Source: Moritella sp. | GTDB lineage: Bacteria > Pseudomonadota > Gammaproteobacteria > Enterobacterales > Moritellaceae | Assembly: GCF_013215705.1 (NCBI RefSeq) | Contig: NZ_JABSQR010000005.1 | Location: 242,182 to 306,181 of the forward strand | DNA length: 64,000 nt | Direction: 5' to 3' | Part shown: piece by piece, positions 8,650-17,066 of the stretch | Position numbering within the stretch: the stretch's first letter is position 1 | Layout: every line of letters starts with the position of its first letter | The notes under the pieces: generated by a model | The model's database searches: none | Told to the model about the DNA's origin: nothing | The model's input: the letters and a program-made list of their open reading frames with translations, nothing else | Position numbers and translations under genes: made by a program

Positions 8650-10248
8650 ATGCAGACTGTTAAAGTAGCTGAAATTCTGGGTGATACACCAGACTCTCAA
8701 CAGATTCCCGACCAAGTCAATTCTAGATTTATTTCTCCGTCTTTTATTAAATGGTGCACCCTCACACTGATTGGGTTAATGAATGGTTATGCGTCGGTAT
8801 TGATGTACTCACGGGGTGAGACGTCATTTGCGGTATTAACGTTGATTTTAACCTCGTTAGCTTTGTATATTTTTGGTAGTAAAAAGACCTACGCGCACCG
8901 TTATATTTATCCGGGTGTCGCGGGTATGATCTTATTCATTATTTTCCCGCTGGTGTATACGGTGGGTATCGCGTTTACCAATTACAGTGCCAAAAACCAG
9001 TTGTCGTTTGAACGCGCCCAATCGGTGTTGCTAGATAGTACCTATCAAAGTGGTGACAGTTATAAATTCGATTTGTATCGCAGTGAAAATGGTTACCGCC
9101 TTGCGATTAAAGACGGTACGCAATTATTCGTCACCGATGAAATTAATTTAACTCAGCCAGAACACCGACGTTTAGTGCTAACCGCGGCGGATGACGTTAT
9201 TGGCAGCAAAGCGAAAATAAAAGAAATTATTAAAAACCGTGCGACGTTAAATACCGTGGACTTGGTATTACCTGATGGTCATGAAATTCGCATGAGCGGG
9301 TTACGTAAATTTGCCGCCGTACAGCCGCTTTACACTGTTGAAAAAGACGGTACTACGTTAATTAATAACCAAGATAAAACGGTACTTATTCCCAACATGG
9401 AAACCGGTTTTTACCAAACCATTGATGCCGAAGGTAACTATATTGGCGATCCGATATCGCCTGGTTTTACGGTGGTGATTGGTACCGCAAACTTTGAGCG
9501 TATTTGGCAAGATGATGGTATTAAAGAACCCTTCATTAGTATTTTCTTTTGGACGATAATTTTCTCTGGCTTATCTGTGGTTGCGACTGTGATCATCGGG
9601 TTGGTACTGGCGAGTATCGTGCAGTGGGAAGCGTTACGCGGCCGCGCTATTTACCGCATGCTGTTAATTTTACCTTACGCCGTGCCGTCATTTATTTCTA
9701 TCTTGATCTTCAAAGGCTTATTCAACCAAAGCTTCGGTGAAATTAATATGGTGTTAGAAGCCATGTTCGGTCTGTCGCCAAGTTGGTTCTCGGATCCTAT
9801 TTCAGCGAAAGCCATGGTATTAATGGTTAATATTTGGCTCGGTTTTCCGTACATGATGATCTTAAGCATGGGCATGTTGAAATCAATACCGGATGATTTA
9901 TACGAAGCATCGGCACTGGATGGCGCTGGGCCGTTACAAAACTTTAAGAACATTACGTTCCCGATGATGATGAAACCATTAATGCCGTTAATGATTGCCA
10001 GCTTCTCGTTTAACTTTAACAACTTTGTATTGATCCAGCTGTTAACGCAGGGCGGACCAAACATGATTGGCACCAGTGAACCGGCGGGTTATACCGACTT
10101 GTTAGTCAACTATACCTATCGTATTGCTTTTGAAGGTGCCGGTGGCCAAGACTTTGGTTTAGCCAGTGCAATTACTACGCTTATCTTCTTGTTAGTGGGT
10201 GGTTTAGCGCTCTTTAACTTACGTTTCACCAAGTTGTCAGAAAAATAA
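8650..10248 (+). CDS. malF: Maltose/maltodextrin ABC transporter permease MalF
   Basis: 532 residues (E. coli 514). Several N-terminal membrane segments are followed by the large periplasmic P2 loop (roughly residues 110-290) that is diagnostic of MalF. The remaining helices carry the EAA loop EASALDGAGPLQNF, which contacts MalK. The N-terminal extension is slightly longer than in E. coli. It forms the inner-membrane channel with MalG. It lies 99 bases after malE, with a hairpin between, and 65 bases before malG. Confidence 0.96.
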   Translation: MQTVKVAEILGDTPDSQQIPDQVNSRFISPSFIKWCTLTLIGLMNGYASVLMYSRGETSFAVLTLILTSLALYIFGSKKTYAHRYIYPGVAGMILFIIFPLVYTVGIAFTNYSAKNQLSFERAQSVLLDSTYQSGDSYKFDLYRSENGYRLAIKDGTQLFVTDEINLTQPEHRRLVLTAADDVIGSKAKIKEIIKNRATLNTVDLVLPDGHEIRMSGLRKFAAVQPLYTVEKDGTTLINNQDKTVLIPNMETGFYQTIDAEGNYIGDPISPGFTVVIGTANFERIWQDDGIKEPFISIFFWTIIFSGLSVVATVIIGLVLASIVQWEALRGRAIYRMLLILPYAVPSFISILIFKGLFNQSFGEINMVLEAMFGLSPSWFSDPISAKAMVLMVNIWLGFPYMMILSMGMLKSIPDDLYEASALDGAGPLQNFKNITFPMMMKPLMPLMIASFSFNFNNFVLIQLLTQGGPNMIGTSEPAGYTDLLVNYTYRIAFEGAGGQDFGLASAITTLIFLLVGGLALFNLRFTKLSEK

Positions 10249-10313
10249 GCGACAACCGTAACTGACAGCAATAACCTACAACAATTAGCTAAAGTAAATC
10301 GAGGAGTAACAGT

Positions 10314-11204
10314 ATGGCTATGGTACAAGGAAAATCATTAAAATATCGGGTGTGGGCTGCTCACTTGGCACTGTGTGCGCTGCTGGTGGTGATTATTTTC
10401 CCATTGGTTATGGTCGTGGCCATTTCGTTACGTGAAGGTAACTTTGCGACGGGTGGCATTATTCCGACATCACCGACATTAGATCACTGGCGTTTAGCGT
10501 TAGGTTTCTCGGTAACGAATGCGGATGGCAGTATTACCCCGCCGCCATTCCCGGTGTTGTTGTGGTTGTGGAACTCGGTGAAAGTAGCGGCAATATCGTC
10601 GGTAATGATAGTAGCGTTGTCGACCACGTCTGCGTATGCATTTGCACGTTTACGTTTTGGTGGTAAAGACACCATTTTAAAAGCGATGATGATCTTCCAG
10701 ATGTTCCCTGCAGTATTAGCGCTGGTGGCTTTGTATGCCTTGTTTGATAAGTTAGGCCAGTATGTGCCGTTCTTAGGGCTGAATACCCACGGCGGTTTGA
10801 TCTTTGCTTATCTGGGCGGTATTGCTCTGCATGTATGGACGATTAAAGGTTACTTTGAATCGATAGATGGTTCATTAGAAGAAGCGGCTGCATTGGATGG
10901 CGCGACGCCTTGGCAAGCATTTCGTTTGGTATTGTTACCCTTGTCAGTGCCTATTTTAGCTGTGGTCTTTATCTTGGCATTTATTGCAGCGGTAACAGAA
11001 GTACCAGTAGCCTCGCTATTATTGTCTGACGTGAATAACTATACCTTAGCAGTAGGCATGCAACAGTATTTGTATCCACAAAATTATCTGTGGGGTGACT
11101 TTGCCGCAGCAGCTGTGTTGTCGGCATTACCAATCACGGCGGTATTCTTACTTGCACAACGCTGGTTAGTCGGCGGTTTAACGTCAGGTGGTGTGAAAGG
11201 GTAG
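10314..11204 (+). CDS. malG: Maltose/maltodextrin ABC transporter permease MalG
   Basis: 296 residues, identical in length to E. coli MalG. Six membrane segments are visible, with the EAA motif [15 protein letters not shown] for contact with MalK. The C-terminus [10 protein letters not shown] matches the MalG tail that reaches into the MalK dimer. The start is ATG 10314 with a GAGGAG ribosome site upstream. It is the last gene of malEFG, closed by a strong terminator. Confidence 0.96.
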   Translation: MAMVQGKSLKYRVWAAHLALCALLVVIIFPLVMVVAISLREGNFATGGIIPTSPTLDHWRLALGFSVTNADGSITPPPFPVLLWLWNSVKVAAISSVMIVALSTTSAYAFARLRFGGKDTILKAMMIFQMFPAVLALVALYALFDKLGQYVPFLGLNTHGGLIFAYLGGIALHVWTIKGYFESIDGSLEEAAALDGATPWQAFRLVLLPLSVPILAVVFILAFIAAVTEVPVASLLLSDVNNYTLAVGMQQYLYPQNYLWGDFAAAAVLSALPITAVFLLAQRWLVGGLTSGGVKG

Positions 11205-11254
11205 GGTTAGCCAACCTTGTTATGATACTGATATAATGACAGTGATAACTAAAG

Positions 11255-11309
11255 CCAGTGGATGATGAACTCTGTATTCGATATAGAAGTACTGTCCGCT
11301 GGTTTTTTT
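11255..11309 (+). terminator. Intrinsic terminator of malEFG
   Basis: CCAGTGGA (11255-11262) pairs with TCCGCTGG (11295-11302) with one G-U pair, around a roughly 30-base loop, followed by seven T. Confidence 0.75.
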
Positions 11310-11407
11310 GCGCTATATTTTTCAGTTCCCCTTCAACCTCACTGATTTAATCATTCAACATAAATAATGTTGCTATAATAAACTAATTTTGTCTTAGATT
11401 ATTAACA

Positions 11408-12112
11408 ATGAAAAAAAACAAAACGGCTCATCAGAAGAGTTTAACAAAGCGCATATTAGGTTATGCAGTGATTACTTTCTCCAGCTTGTTTATGGCGAGT
11501 ATCATGCTGACCCTACCTTTGCGTTGGTTGGATCCTTTTACTACCACCTTTATTATTCAAGAGAGCTTTGCCGATAAAAAAATAATCCTTTTAGATTGGG
11601 AGCCCTACGAAAACATGGCTAAAACGCTGCCAATGGCGATCATTGCATCGGAAGATCAGAAATTTCCAGACCATTTTGGTTTTGATTTTGACTCTCTTTA
11701 TAAAGCATTAACAGAAAACCGTAAACAAACGCGAGGAGCGAGCACTATTAGCCAACAATTGGTTAAAAACCTTTATTTGTGGCCCGGACGAAGCTTACTC
11801 AGAAAAGGGTTAGAAGCATACTTCACGATCTTGATAGAGGTGTTTCTGCCGAAACGCAGAATTTTAGAGATTTATCTTAACGTGGTTGAATTTGCACCTG
11901 GAGTATATGGGGTAGGAGCGGCGAGTCGAGAATTATTCTCCCGGTCACCCGCCCACATAGGTGCTTATCAAGCCGCTTTGTTAGCTGCTGTATTACCCAA
12001 CCCAAAGCGAATGTCTGCTACCGCCCCTTCTTCTTATGTGTTAAACCGCGCGGCACAAATACAAAACGCGGTGCGATCATTAGGCGGAGTAGCTTACCTA
12101 AAAAATTTATAA
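11408..12112 (+). CDS. mtgA: Monofunctional biosynthetic peptidoglycan transglycosylase
   Basis: 234 residues. One N-terminal membrane anchor (about 14-36) is followed by a GT51 domain. Catalytic motif 1 is ASEDQKFPDHFGFD with the key glutamate. Next come RGASTISQQLVKNLYL and KRRILEIYLNVVEFAPGVYGVGAAS. There is no transpeptidase domain, and the length is that of MtgA. It polymerises lipid II into glycan strands at the outer face of the inner membrane. It stands alone between the malG terminator and the convergent VOC gene. Confidence 0.94.
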   Translation: MKKNKTAHQKSLTKRILGYAVITFSSLFMASIMLTLPLRWLDPFTTTFIIQESFADKKIILLDWEPYENMAKTLPMAIIASEDQKFPDHFGFDFDSLYKALTENRKQTRGASTISQQLVKNLYLWPGRSLLRKGLEAYFTILIEVFLPKRRILEIYLNVVEFAPGVYGVGAASRELFSRSPAHIGAYQAALLAAVLPNPKRMSATAPSSYVLNRAAQIQNAVRSLGGVAYLKNL

Positions 12113-12154
12113 CAAAAGCCAATATCCTGAATTGTGAACAGGCTGTATCGTTCT

Positions 12155-12523
12155 TTATTTATTCTGAGTAAAGACTCGAATGCGGTGTCCATCAGGATCA
12201 ATCGCAACAAATGTAATGCCAAAAATCAGCTCTACCGGAGTTTGAACGAATTTAACCCCTTTGTTTTCCCATTGTTCGTAAAGATGATGTAATACTTTTG
12301 AATTATCTACCATTAAGGATAGTTCTGTACCGCCACCAGTAATATGAGCTTTCGGGGAAACTTGAGCGAGTTTTTTTAACTCAATGCTAACCCCATCGCC
12401 TAATGGGAAAGAGATAAATGTTGGTGATAAAACCTCACCGTCACATCCAAAAATATTGGAGTAAAAGTTTTTGCTGATTTCAATATTTTCGACATAAAGA
12501 ACAAACGAATCAATTTTAAACAT
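12155..12523 (-). CDS. VOC (glyoxalase/bleomycin-resistance) family protein
   Basis: 122 residues with the paired beta-alpha-beta-beta-beta pattern of vicinal oxygen chelate proteins. The N-terminal half begins FVLYVENIEISKNFYSNIF and the second half ends with VAIDPDGHRIRVF, the usual metal-ligand and end-strand region. It may be a small-molecule isomerase, dioxygenase or binding protein, but the substrate cannot be told. It lies 65 bases downstream of a WYL-type regulator on the same strand, so the regulator probably controls it. Confidence 0.87.
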   Translation of the reverse strand: MFKIDSFVLYVENIEISKNFYSNIFGCDGEVLSPTFISFPLGDGVSIELKKLAQVSPKAHITGGGTELSLMVDNSKVLHHLYEQWENKGVKFVQTPVELIFGITFVAIDPDGHRIRVFTQNK

Positions 12524-12588
12524 ATAAGTTCCTAAAAAAGTACAACTGATTGAATTAGCAATGTAACGGATGTGAGTGACAGTTTTTG

Positions 12589-13290
12589 TCAGTAGCGAAT
12601 TTTTTTCTCACTAATCCCTTCTATTTGTTGCCATTTTTTCAGTAAATTACGACGATCAGGCTGGTACTTTTGGTCAAGGGACTGCCACTGCTCTATTCTA
12701 TCGAGCCTAAAATTACGAAATGTATCTCTTGTCTCACACCAAGCCACTAGAACATAATGGTACTGGAATAACCCTATCAGAATAGGCCATATTATCCGCG
12801 AGCTAGGATTCCCTTGAGAATCTTGATAGTCAATCTCAGCTTTATACTGATGTTTGATGGCATCTCTAATATAAGATAGTTCTGTCGTTAATTCTGGTAC
12901 TTCAATGATAGAAGCCACTCGCATGATATCCTCGCTTCGCTTCACACTGTGATTTTCTGGTAATACTGATGAAATTTTAGCGATAGCGTTTTTTGCGGCA
13001 TTACTAAACTCACCATTAGCCTGTTTGCTAATCCAATCTGCACCTAACAGGAGAGCCTCTAACTCTTCTGTTGAAAACATTAGTGGAGGTAGCGTAAACG
13101 TCGGTTTCAATATGTAACCAAGTCCTGCTTCGCCTTCAATCTCTGCACCTTGTGCTTGTAGTGTTGCTATATCACGATAGAGAGTACGAACACTTACACT
13201 CAATTCTTGAGCTAAGTGTGCTGCTGAGACCGGGTATTTATGACTGCGTAATAATTGGAGTAAGTCAAAGAGTCGTTGGCTTCTAGACAT
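12589..13290 (-). CDS. YafY-type HTH/WYL transcriptional regulator
   Basis: 233 residues. The N-terminal winged helix (QRLFDLLQLLRS...VSVRTLYRDIATLQAQGAEI) is of the HTH_11/DeoR-like type. The C-terminal part is a WYL domain, although the signature is altered (YKAEIDYQD...PILIGLFQYHYVLVAWCE...FRNFRLDRI). Such proteins sense a ligand through the WYL domain and usually repress neighbouring genes. Here the VOC gene follows in the same direction. The start is the ATG at 13290. Confidence 0.9.
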   Translation of the reverse strand: MSRSQRLFDLLQLLRSHKYPVSAAHLAQELSVSVRTLYRDIATLQAQGAEIEGEAGLGYILKPTFTLPPLMFSTEELEALLLGADWISKQANGEFSNAAKNAIAKISSVLPENHSVKRSEDIMRVASIIEVPELTTELSYIRDAIKHQYKAEIDYQDSQGNPSSRIIWPILIGLFQYHYVLVAWCETRDTFRNFRLDRIEQWQSLDQKYQPDRRNLLKKWQQIEGISEKKIRY

Positions 13291-13390
13291 GAAATGAATC
13301 CATCCATTAAAATAAATAGGGAGGTTACTGTATGGGTAGCGGTCTACAGCTTAAGATACATTTTAAGTAATGCAACCCTATTCTTTGAAG

Positions 13391-13403
13391 CTCTAAGCCA
13401 CTT
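13391..13403 (+). repeat. Dispersed repeat copy 3 (partial)
   Basis: CTCTAAGCCACTT matches 5681-5693 exactly. The rest of the 18-bp core is not conserved. Confidence 0.4.
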
Positions 13404-13677
13404 ATGTCCATCAATGGCTTAGGATGATCGCCCTAAGCCGAAACTGCCCTCGAGTCCTTACTCTGTCATAACCTGCGCATATCGATTTGCTATATAACAA
13501 CTGCAACGCGCTTTTGTCCTTGTAGCGACTTGCATCCCATATTACAAAAGCATTAGAAACAAGCATTAGAGAGGAAATTTTGTCTAAGTGGTGAAATGAC
13601 CCGATCATCGTGACCTAACAGGGACCTACAGCAGGGACATAACACTCTTTTGACCTACATTTGACTGTTAAACCCCT

Positions 13678-13700
13678 AGATCTAAAAAGCCCTCGATTAG
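13678..13700 (+). repeat. Outer direct repeat of the 13.7-15.3 kb island, left copy
   Basis: A 23-base sequence beginning AGATCTAAAAAGCC. It matches 15283-15305 at 21 of 23 positions. The two copies bracket three small genes. Confidence 0.6.
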
Positions 13701-13718
13701 AAGGCTAAATTTAATTAA

Positions 13719-14054
13719 TCAATAACAGTTGCTAGCATTAATGAGCTGATAACTCTCACCGTAGCCGGAAAATTTCCATGATAAATTTTTACATATTTTA
13801 TTCTTTGGATATTCTATTTTTCCGTAAGCAATACTTTCACCGTCTTCTGTAACTATATCATTTACAGTCATAGTCATACCGTTACCAGGCATACTAAAAA
13901 TGATTGATTGATCAACTATGTTTTCAGCATTTGCAACTAGCATCATTGAATATAGAGCATTACGTTCAAGTAAGTCCGAGTCATTGCTTTTTGAATAATA
14001 ATAAACAGAAATTATTACCAGGATGAAAATTATAATCTTACTTTTATTCATCAT
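13719..14054 (-). CDS. Small membrane-anchored hypothetical protein
   Basis: 111 residues with a hydrophobic N-terminus (KIIIFILVIISVYYY) that is either a signal anchor or a secretion signal. The remainder is polar, with two cysteines near the C-terminus (NKICKNL and NASNCY) that could form a disulfide outside the cell membrane. I recognise no family. Its ATG overlaps the TGA of the upstream gene by four bases (ATGA), so the two are translationally coupled. The position inside nested direct repeats suggests an accessory cargo gene. Confidence 0.6.
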   Translation of the reverse strand: MMNKSKIIIFILVIISVYYYSKSNDSDLLERNALYSMMLVANAENIVDQSIIFSMPGNGMTMTVNDIVTEDGESIAYGKIEYPKNKICKNLSWKFSGYGESYQLINASNCY

Positions 14055-14293
14055 GATCCAAAAACATAAGCAACGAAAAACGGACTTTGATAAGACTGAT
14101 TCGCCAAATAAGTTAAGGTGGGATCTAAGATATTTTGCTGGTTCGTTAATTCGTTAGCCAGTTCAAGAGCCTCAATTTGGTCAGCAAAATTACGGAATGT
14201 AACCTTGCTCAATTGTTCTTTTCGATGTTCTATATTTTCATTAGATAATTCTAATTTTGATTTGTTTCTAATTTCTTCAAATAAAATAGTCAT
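14051..14293 (-). CDS. Small hypothetical protein, partner of the anchored protein
   Basis: 80 residues, soluble. The first 50 residues are charged and helical (KLELSNENIEHRKEQL...), the rest less so. I recognise no family. The four-base overlap with the following gene and the small sizes make a functional pair likely. A toxin-antitoxin or immunity type pair cannot be excluded, but nothing in the residues shows it. Confidence 0.55.
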   Translation of the reverse strand: MTILFEEIRNKSKLELSNENIEHRKEQLSKVTFRNFADQIEALELANELTNQQNILDPTLTYLANQSYQSPFFVAYVFGS

Positions 14294-14340
14294 AACTACC
14301 TCTTAGTTAGCCCGCCGTTTACAGCCCTGGTTTAGTGCTG

Positions 14341-14387
14341 CGCATTATCATCTTTATATTAAACAGCCCGTGTATGGACGATTTTAT
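14341..14387 (+). repeat. Inner direct repeat, left copy
   Basis: A 47-base sequence. Its start reads CGCATTATCATCTTTATATT and its end reads ATGGACGATTTTAT. It aligns without gaps to 15232-15278 with roughly three quarters identity, highest at the two ends. Confidence 0.6.
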
Positions 14388-14451
14388 TTAAAAGTAAAAA
14401 GGTTCTGTCGTACCCTCGGCCCCTTTAATAGGTTATATATCTACGATTTTT

Positions 14452-14486
14452 ACATTGAGCCCTCACATTTAGTACTCAATGTGAGG
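14452..14486 (+). promoter_or_regulatory. Two mutually exclusive hairpins
   Basis: ACATTGAG (14452-14459) can pair with CTCAATGT (14475-14482). CCTCACATT (14461-14469) can pair with AATGTGAGG (14478-14486). The right arms overlap, so only one stem can form at a time. It lies about 140 bases upstream of the gene at 14622, where it could act as a folding switch or a recombination site. Confidence 0.4.
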
Positions 14487-14621
14487 TATTGCCGGCATTT
14501 ATTTGATTTTAATTTTAACCAGCATCAACTTTTCAAAAGCTATCTTTTAGTGTGACAGTAAATTTGTACCTTATATGATTTAATTAATATTCTAACTAAA
14601 ATATTAAATAAGGAAATATAA

Positions 14622-15086
14622 ATGAAATTTATTACCATTCTATTCGTTTCACTCTTAACATTACTGCCAAGTATAAGTTTTGCAGATGTTTCGGATCAGT
14701 TCACTGAGCTGAATGATAACAATGATTATGAAGTTTTTCGTTCCGCACAAAAAAACACTGATAAAGTAACACTGCTTATTTTTACAAATAAAGTATCACC
14801 TACAGACAAAAATACTGACTGTAACCTCTGTGATTGGCTAGAGACAGAAACTATTCAAGAGTTAGTTGATGCAAGGTCTGGGCTGTTAAGTATTTATATC
14901 GTTTATAACAATGAAGAATCTGAGTATCTAAGAACTAAAAAGTATCCAATAGGTGATGTTTTCCCTGCTGTATCATTTTTGATTAAAGGTAAGCATTGGA
15001 GAACTTTCAAGTTTGGTGAACTTACACCTGATTGGTTGTTAGAGGTGATTGATTTCGTTTATGATGAACAACAAAAGGATGATTAA
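14622..15086 (+). CDS. Secreted thioredoxin-fold-like protein
   Basis: 154 residues. The signal peptide is MKFITILFVSLLTLLPSISFA, cleaved before DVSD. The mature part has a thioredoxin-like order: a strand (VTLLIFTNK), a CxxC (DCNLCDW), a helix, a strand (LLSIYIVYN), then a proline-led strand (VFPAVSFLIKGK) in the place of the cis-proline loop, and a final helix. This suggests a periplasmic redox or redox-fold protein, but the assignment is from pattern only. AAGGAAAT precedes the ATG. It is a lone gene between the two copies of the 47-bp repeat. Confidence 0.7.
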   Translation: MKFITILFVSLLTLLPSISFADVSDQFTELNDNNDYEVFRSAQKNTDKVTLLIFTNKVSPTDKNTDCNLCDWLETETIQELVDARSGLLSIYIVYNNEESEYLRTKKYPIGDVFPAVSFLIKGKHWRTFKFGELTPDWLLEVIDFVYDEQQKDD

Positions 15087-15231
15087 TTTCATGTTCTTAG
15101 TACGAAACTGAGGGCTGTAAATTCAGTGTTCGCACCAATAGAAGTATCGCTTCTGGGGTTAATGTTAAATATGAAATAACGTGGTGCACTAGGTATAGGG
15201 TGGGTTAACACTTGGGTCTATTCCCCGTTTT

Positions 15232-15278
15232 CGCGTTATCATCTTTATGTTCGATAGGCTGTTCATGGACGATTTTAT
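15232..15278 (+). repeat. Inner direct repeat, right copy
   Basis: Partner of 14341-14387. The thioredoxin-fold gene lies between the two copies. Confidence 0.6.
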
Positions 15279-15282
15279 CCCA

Positions 15283-15305
15283 AGATCTAAAAAGCCTTCG
15301 ACTAG
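15283..15305 (+). repeat. Outer direct repeat, right copy
   Basis: Partner of 13678-13700, 21 of 23 bases the same. Confidence 0.6.
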
Positions 15306-15447
15306 GGGGCAATTTCAATGAACCACTACAGTTAACTTAAGAATAAGCCTCATCAATCAGATGAATCGGGAGTCAATCCGCTAACGTCTCTAGGTTGCTA
15401 GGCTTCCAATCATTAATCACGTTTAGAGCTTGAGAAACATCCATAAA

Positions 15448-15478
15448 AAATCCAAGTGCGGTAAATACACTTGGATTT
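15448..15478 (-). terminator. Intrinsic terminator of the aldehyde dehydrogenase gene
   Basis: AAATCCAAGTG (15448-15458) and CACTTGGATTT (15468-15478) form a perfect 11-bp stem. Read on the minus strand it is followed by TTT, giving a six-T run. It lies 80 bases past the stop at 15558. Confidence 0.75.
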
Positions 15479-15557
15479 GACATCTCAAAAGGATCTGTCA
15501 ACCGATCATATTGCCTTCAATTATCGGCATGACCAATAAGGCGTCTTCAATGTAGAA

Positions 15558-16928
15558 TTAAAGGGTACGGACAAGTTTTTTATTTACAAACTCATCCATT
15601 CCCGCTCGACCTAGCTCTCGCCCAAACCCAGAATTCTTCACGCCACCAAACGGTAAGCAAGGCTCTGAAATAGTGTGGCTATTGATAAATGACACGCCGC
15701 TTTCGAGTTGTGAAGCGATAGCGCGGGCTTTGTCTTCATCACGAGAGATGATTGCAGAGCTCAGCCCGTAAGAGCTGTTGTTTGCTAGCGCGATAGCTTC
15801 TTCTTCAGAGGCAACTTTGTAGACAACAGCAATCGGCCCAAACAGCTCACGATCAAAGATGCTCATCTCTTCAGTAACGTCAGTCAGTATTGTCGGTTTC
15901 AGCCATGCGCCCACTAATGGCTCACGCTCTCCACCAAGCACTAACGTTGCACCTTCTGTTATCGCATTTTGAACCTGTTCGAGTAATGATTGGCACTCTT
16001 TTTCACTAACAAGCGGTGCGTACTCTGTGGTCATATCCATTGGATCGCCGGCTGTCATCGACGCCATTTTCTGAGTAAATAATGACATAAATTCATCGTA
16101 AACTTCTTCAGCAATGATAAATCGCTTAGCCCCGGTACATACCTCGCCAGAATTGAACATTTTAGCAATTAAAGCGATGTCTGCCGCTTTCTCAACATCG
16201 GCATCAGCCAGAACAATAAATGGGTCGTTACCACCTAATTCCATCACGACTTTCTTAAGGTATTTACCTGCTAGTGCCGCTACCGCAGAGCCTGCGCGTT
16301 CACTGCCTGTCAGTGATACACCTTGAACACGTTTATCGCTAATAACCAGCTCAGACTGAGATGCTGACATTAATAGGTTGGTGATCACACCTTTTGGAAA
16401 ACCTGCTTCTTCAAAGAGTTCAGCAAGTGCAATGGCACACTGTGGGACATTAGATGCGTGTTTAAATAGCACTGTATTACCGGCCATCAGGTTTGGAACC
16501 GCAAAGCGAATTACTTGATAGAATGGGAAGTTCCACGGCATGATCCCGAAAATAACCCCCATAGGTAAGCTCTCAATATGTGCTTGGCCAGCTTGTACAT
16601 GCTCGATTGCTTGAGGTTTTAAGAACTCAGCAGCATGTTGGGCATAGTAGCGGCACATATCTACACAGTTAGGGATTTCCCACTCAATGCCTTCACGAAA
16701 CAGTTTACCCATTTCTTTGGTCATTAGTGCTGCATAGTGACTTGCATTTTTTTCCAGTAAATCAGCAACGTTTAGTAACAATTGAGCCCGTTGCTCGACA
16801 GCGGTATTTCGCCAATCTAGAAACGCAGAATGAGAGCCATTGATCGCAAGTTTAATCTCTACGTCAGAGATAGTATCAAAAGATTTTTCAAGTTCGTTGG
16901 TGTAAGGATTTAGCGTTTGAATTGCCAT
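15558..16928 (-). CDS. NAD(P)-dependent aldehyde dehydrogenase, succinate-semialdehyde type
   Basis: 456 residues. The catalytic cysteine is in FNSGEVCTGAKRF (about residue 264) and the general-base glutamate in VVMELGGNDPF. The cofactor-side motifs MPWNFPFYQ and LTGSERAG are also present, as is the C-terminal PFGGVKNSGFGRE. It oxidises an aldehyde to the acid. The short N-terminus and overall pattern resemble the SSADH-like enzymes (Sad/GabD group), but the substrate is uncertain. It is divergent from a LysR gene across about 140 bases, the usual layout for control by that regulator. Confidence 0.92.
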   Translation of the reverse strand: MAIQTLNPYTNELEKSFDTISDVEIKLAINGSHSAFLDWRNTAVEQRAQLLLNVADLLEKNASHYAALMTKEMGKLFREGIEWEIPNCVDMCRYYAQHAAEFLKPQAIEHVQAGQAHIESLPMGVIFGIMPWNFPFYQVIRFAVPNLMAGNTVLFKHASNVPQCAIALAELFEEAGFPKGVITNLLMSASQSELVISDKRVQGVSLTGSERAGSAVAALAGKYLKKVVMELGGNDPFIVLADADVEKAADIALIAKMFNSGEVCTGAKRFIIAEEVYDEFMSLFTQKMASMTAGDPMDMTTEYAPLVSEKECQSLLEQVQNAITEGATLVLGGEREPLVGAWLKPTILTDVTEEMSIFDRELFGPIAVVYKVASEEEAIALANNSSYGLSSAIISRDEDKARAIASQLESGVSFINSHTISEPCLPFGGVKNSGFGRELGRAGMDEFVNKKLVRTL

Positions 16929-17066
16929 GTTATATTCTCCAAATGTGTTTGATATTCACGATGTATTTCAATGCGATTATAATAAAACAAGCTCTTTTGT
17001 TGATATATAGCGTTATAGTTGATTTACTGTTGCAGTATGACGACAAATGAAACTAGAGGATCATCA

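Larger units (their letters stand above)
13291..13718. other. 428-bp gene-free region with repeats
   Basis: It contains the partial third copy of the dispersed repeat (13391-13403), then an inverted TAAGCCACTT...ATGGCTTAG arrangement, and the repeat AGATCTAAAAAGCC at 13678. A minus-strand frame at 13411-13608 lacks codon character, and I do not call it. Confidence 0.5.
14294..14621. other. 328-bp region upstream of the thioredoxin-fold gene
   Basis: It holds the left copy of the 47-bp inner repeat and a pair of mutually exclusive hairpins. An AT-rich stretch at 14560-14610 probably includes the promoter of the gene at 14622. Confidence 0.5.
15087..15557. other. 471-bp gene-free region
   Basis: It carries the right copies of the inner and outer repeats and the terminator of the aldehyde dehydrogenase gene. 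A 23-codon minus-strand frame (MDVSQALNVINDWKPSNLET..., about 15370-15443) looks like the tail of a lost protein. Confidence 0.5.

Noticed and set aside
13411..13608. 65-codon minus-strand frame
   Set aside because: No ribosome site, no family, lies in repeat-rich gene-free DNA. I treat it as chance.
14341..15278. Inner repeats as attC sites
   Set aside because: They are direct repeats without the paired R/L arms and GTTRRRY end seen at 20.8-26.5 kb.
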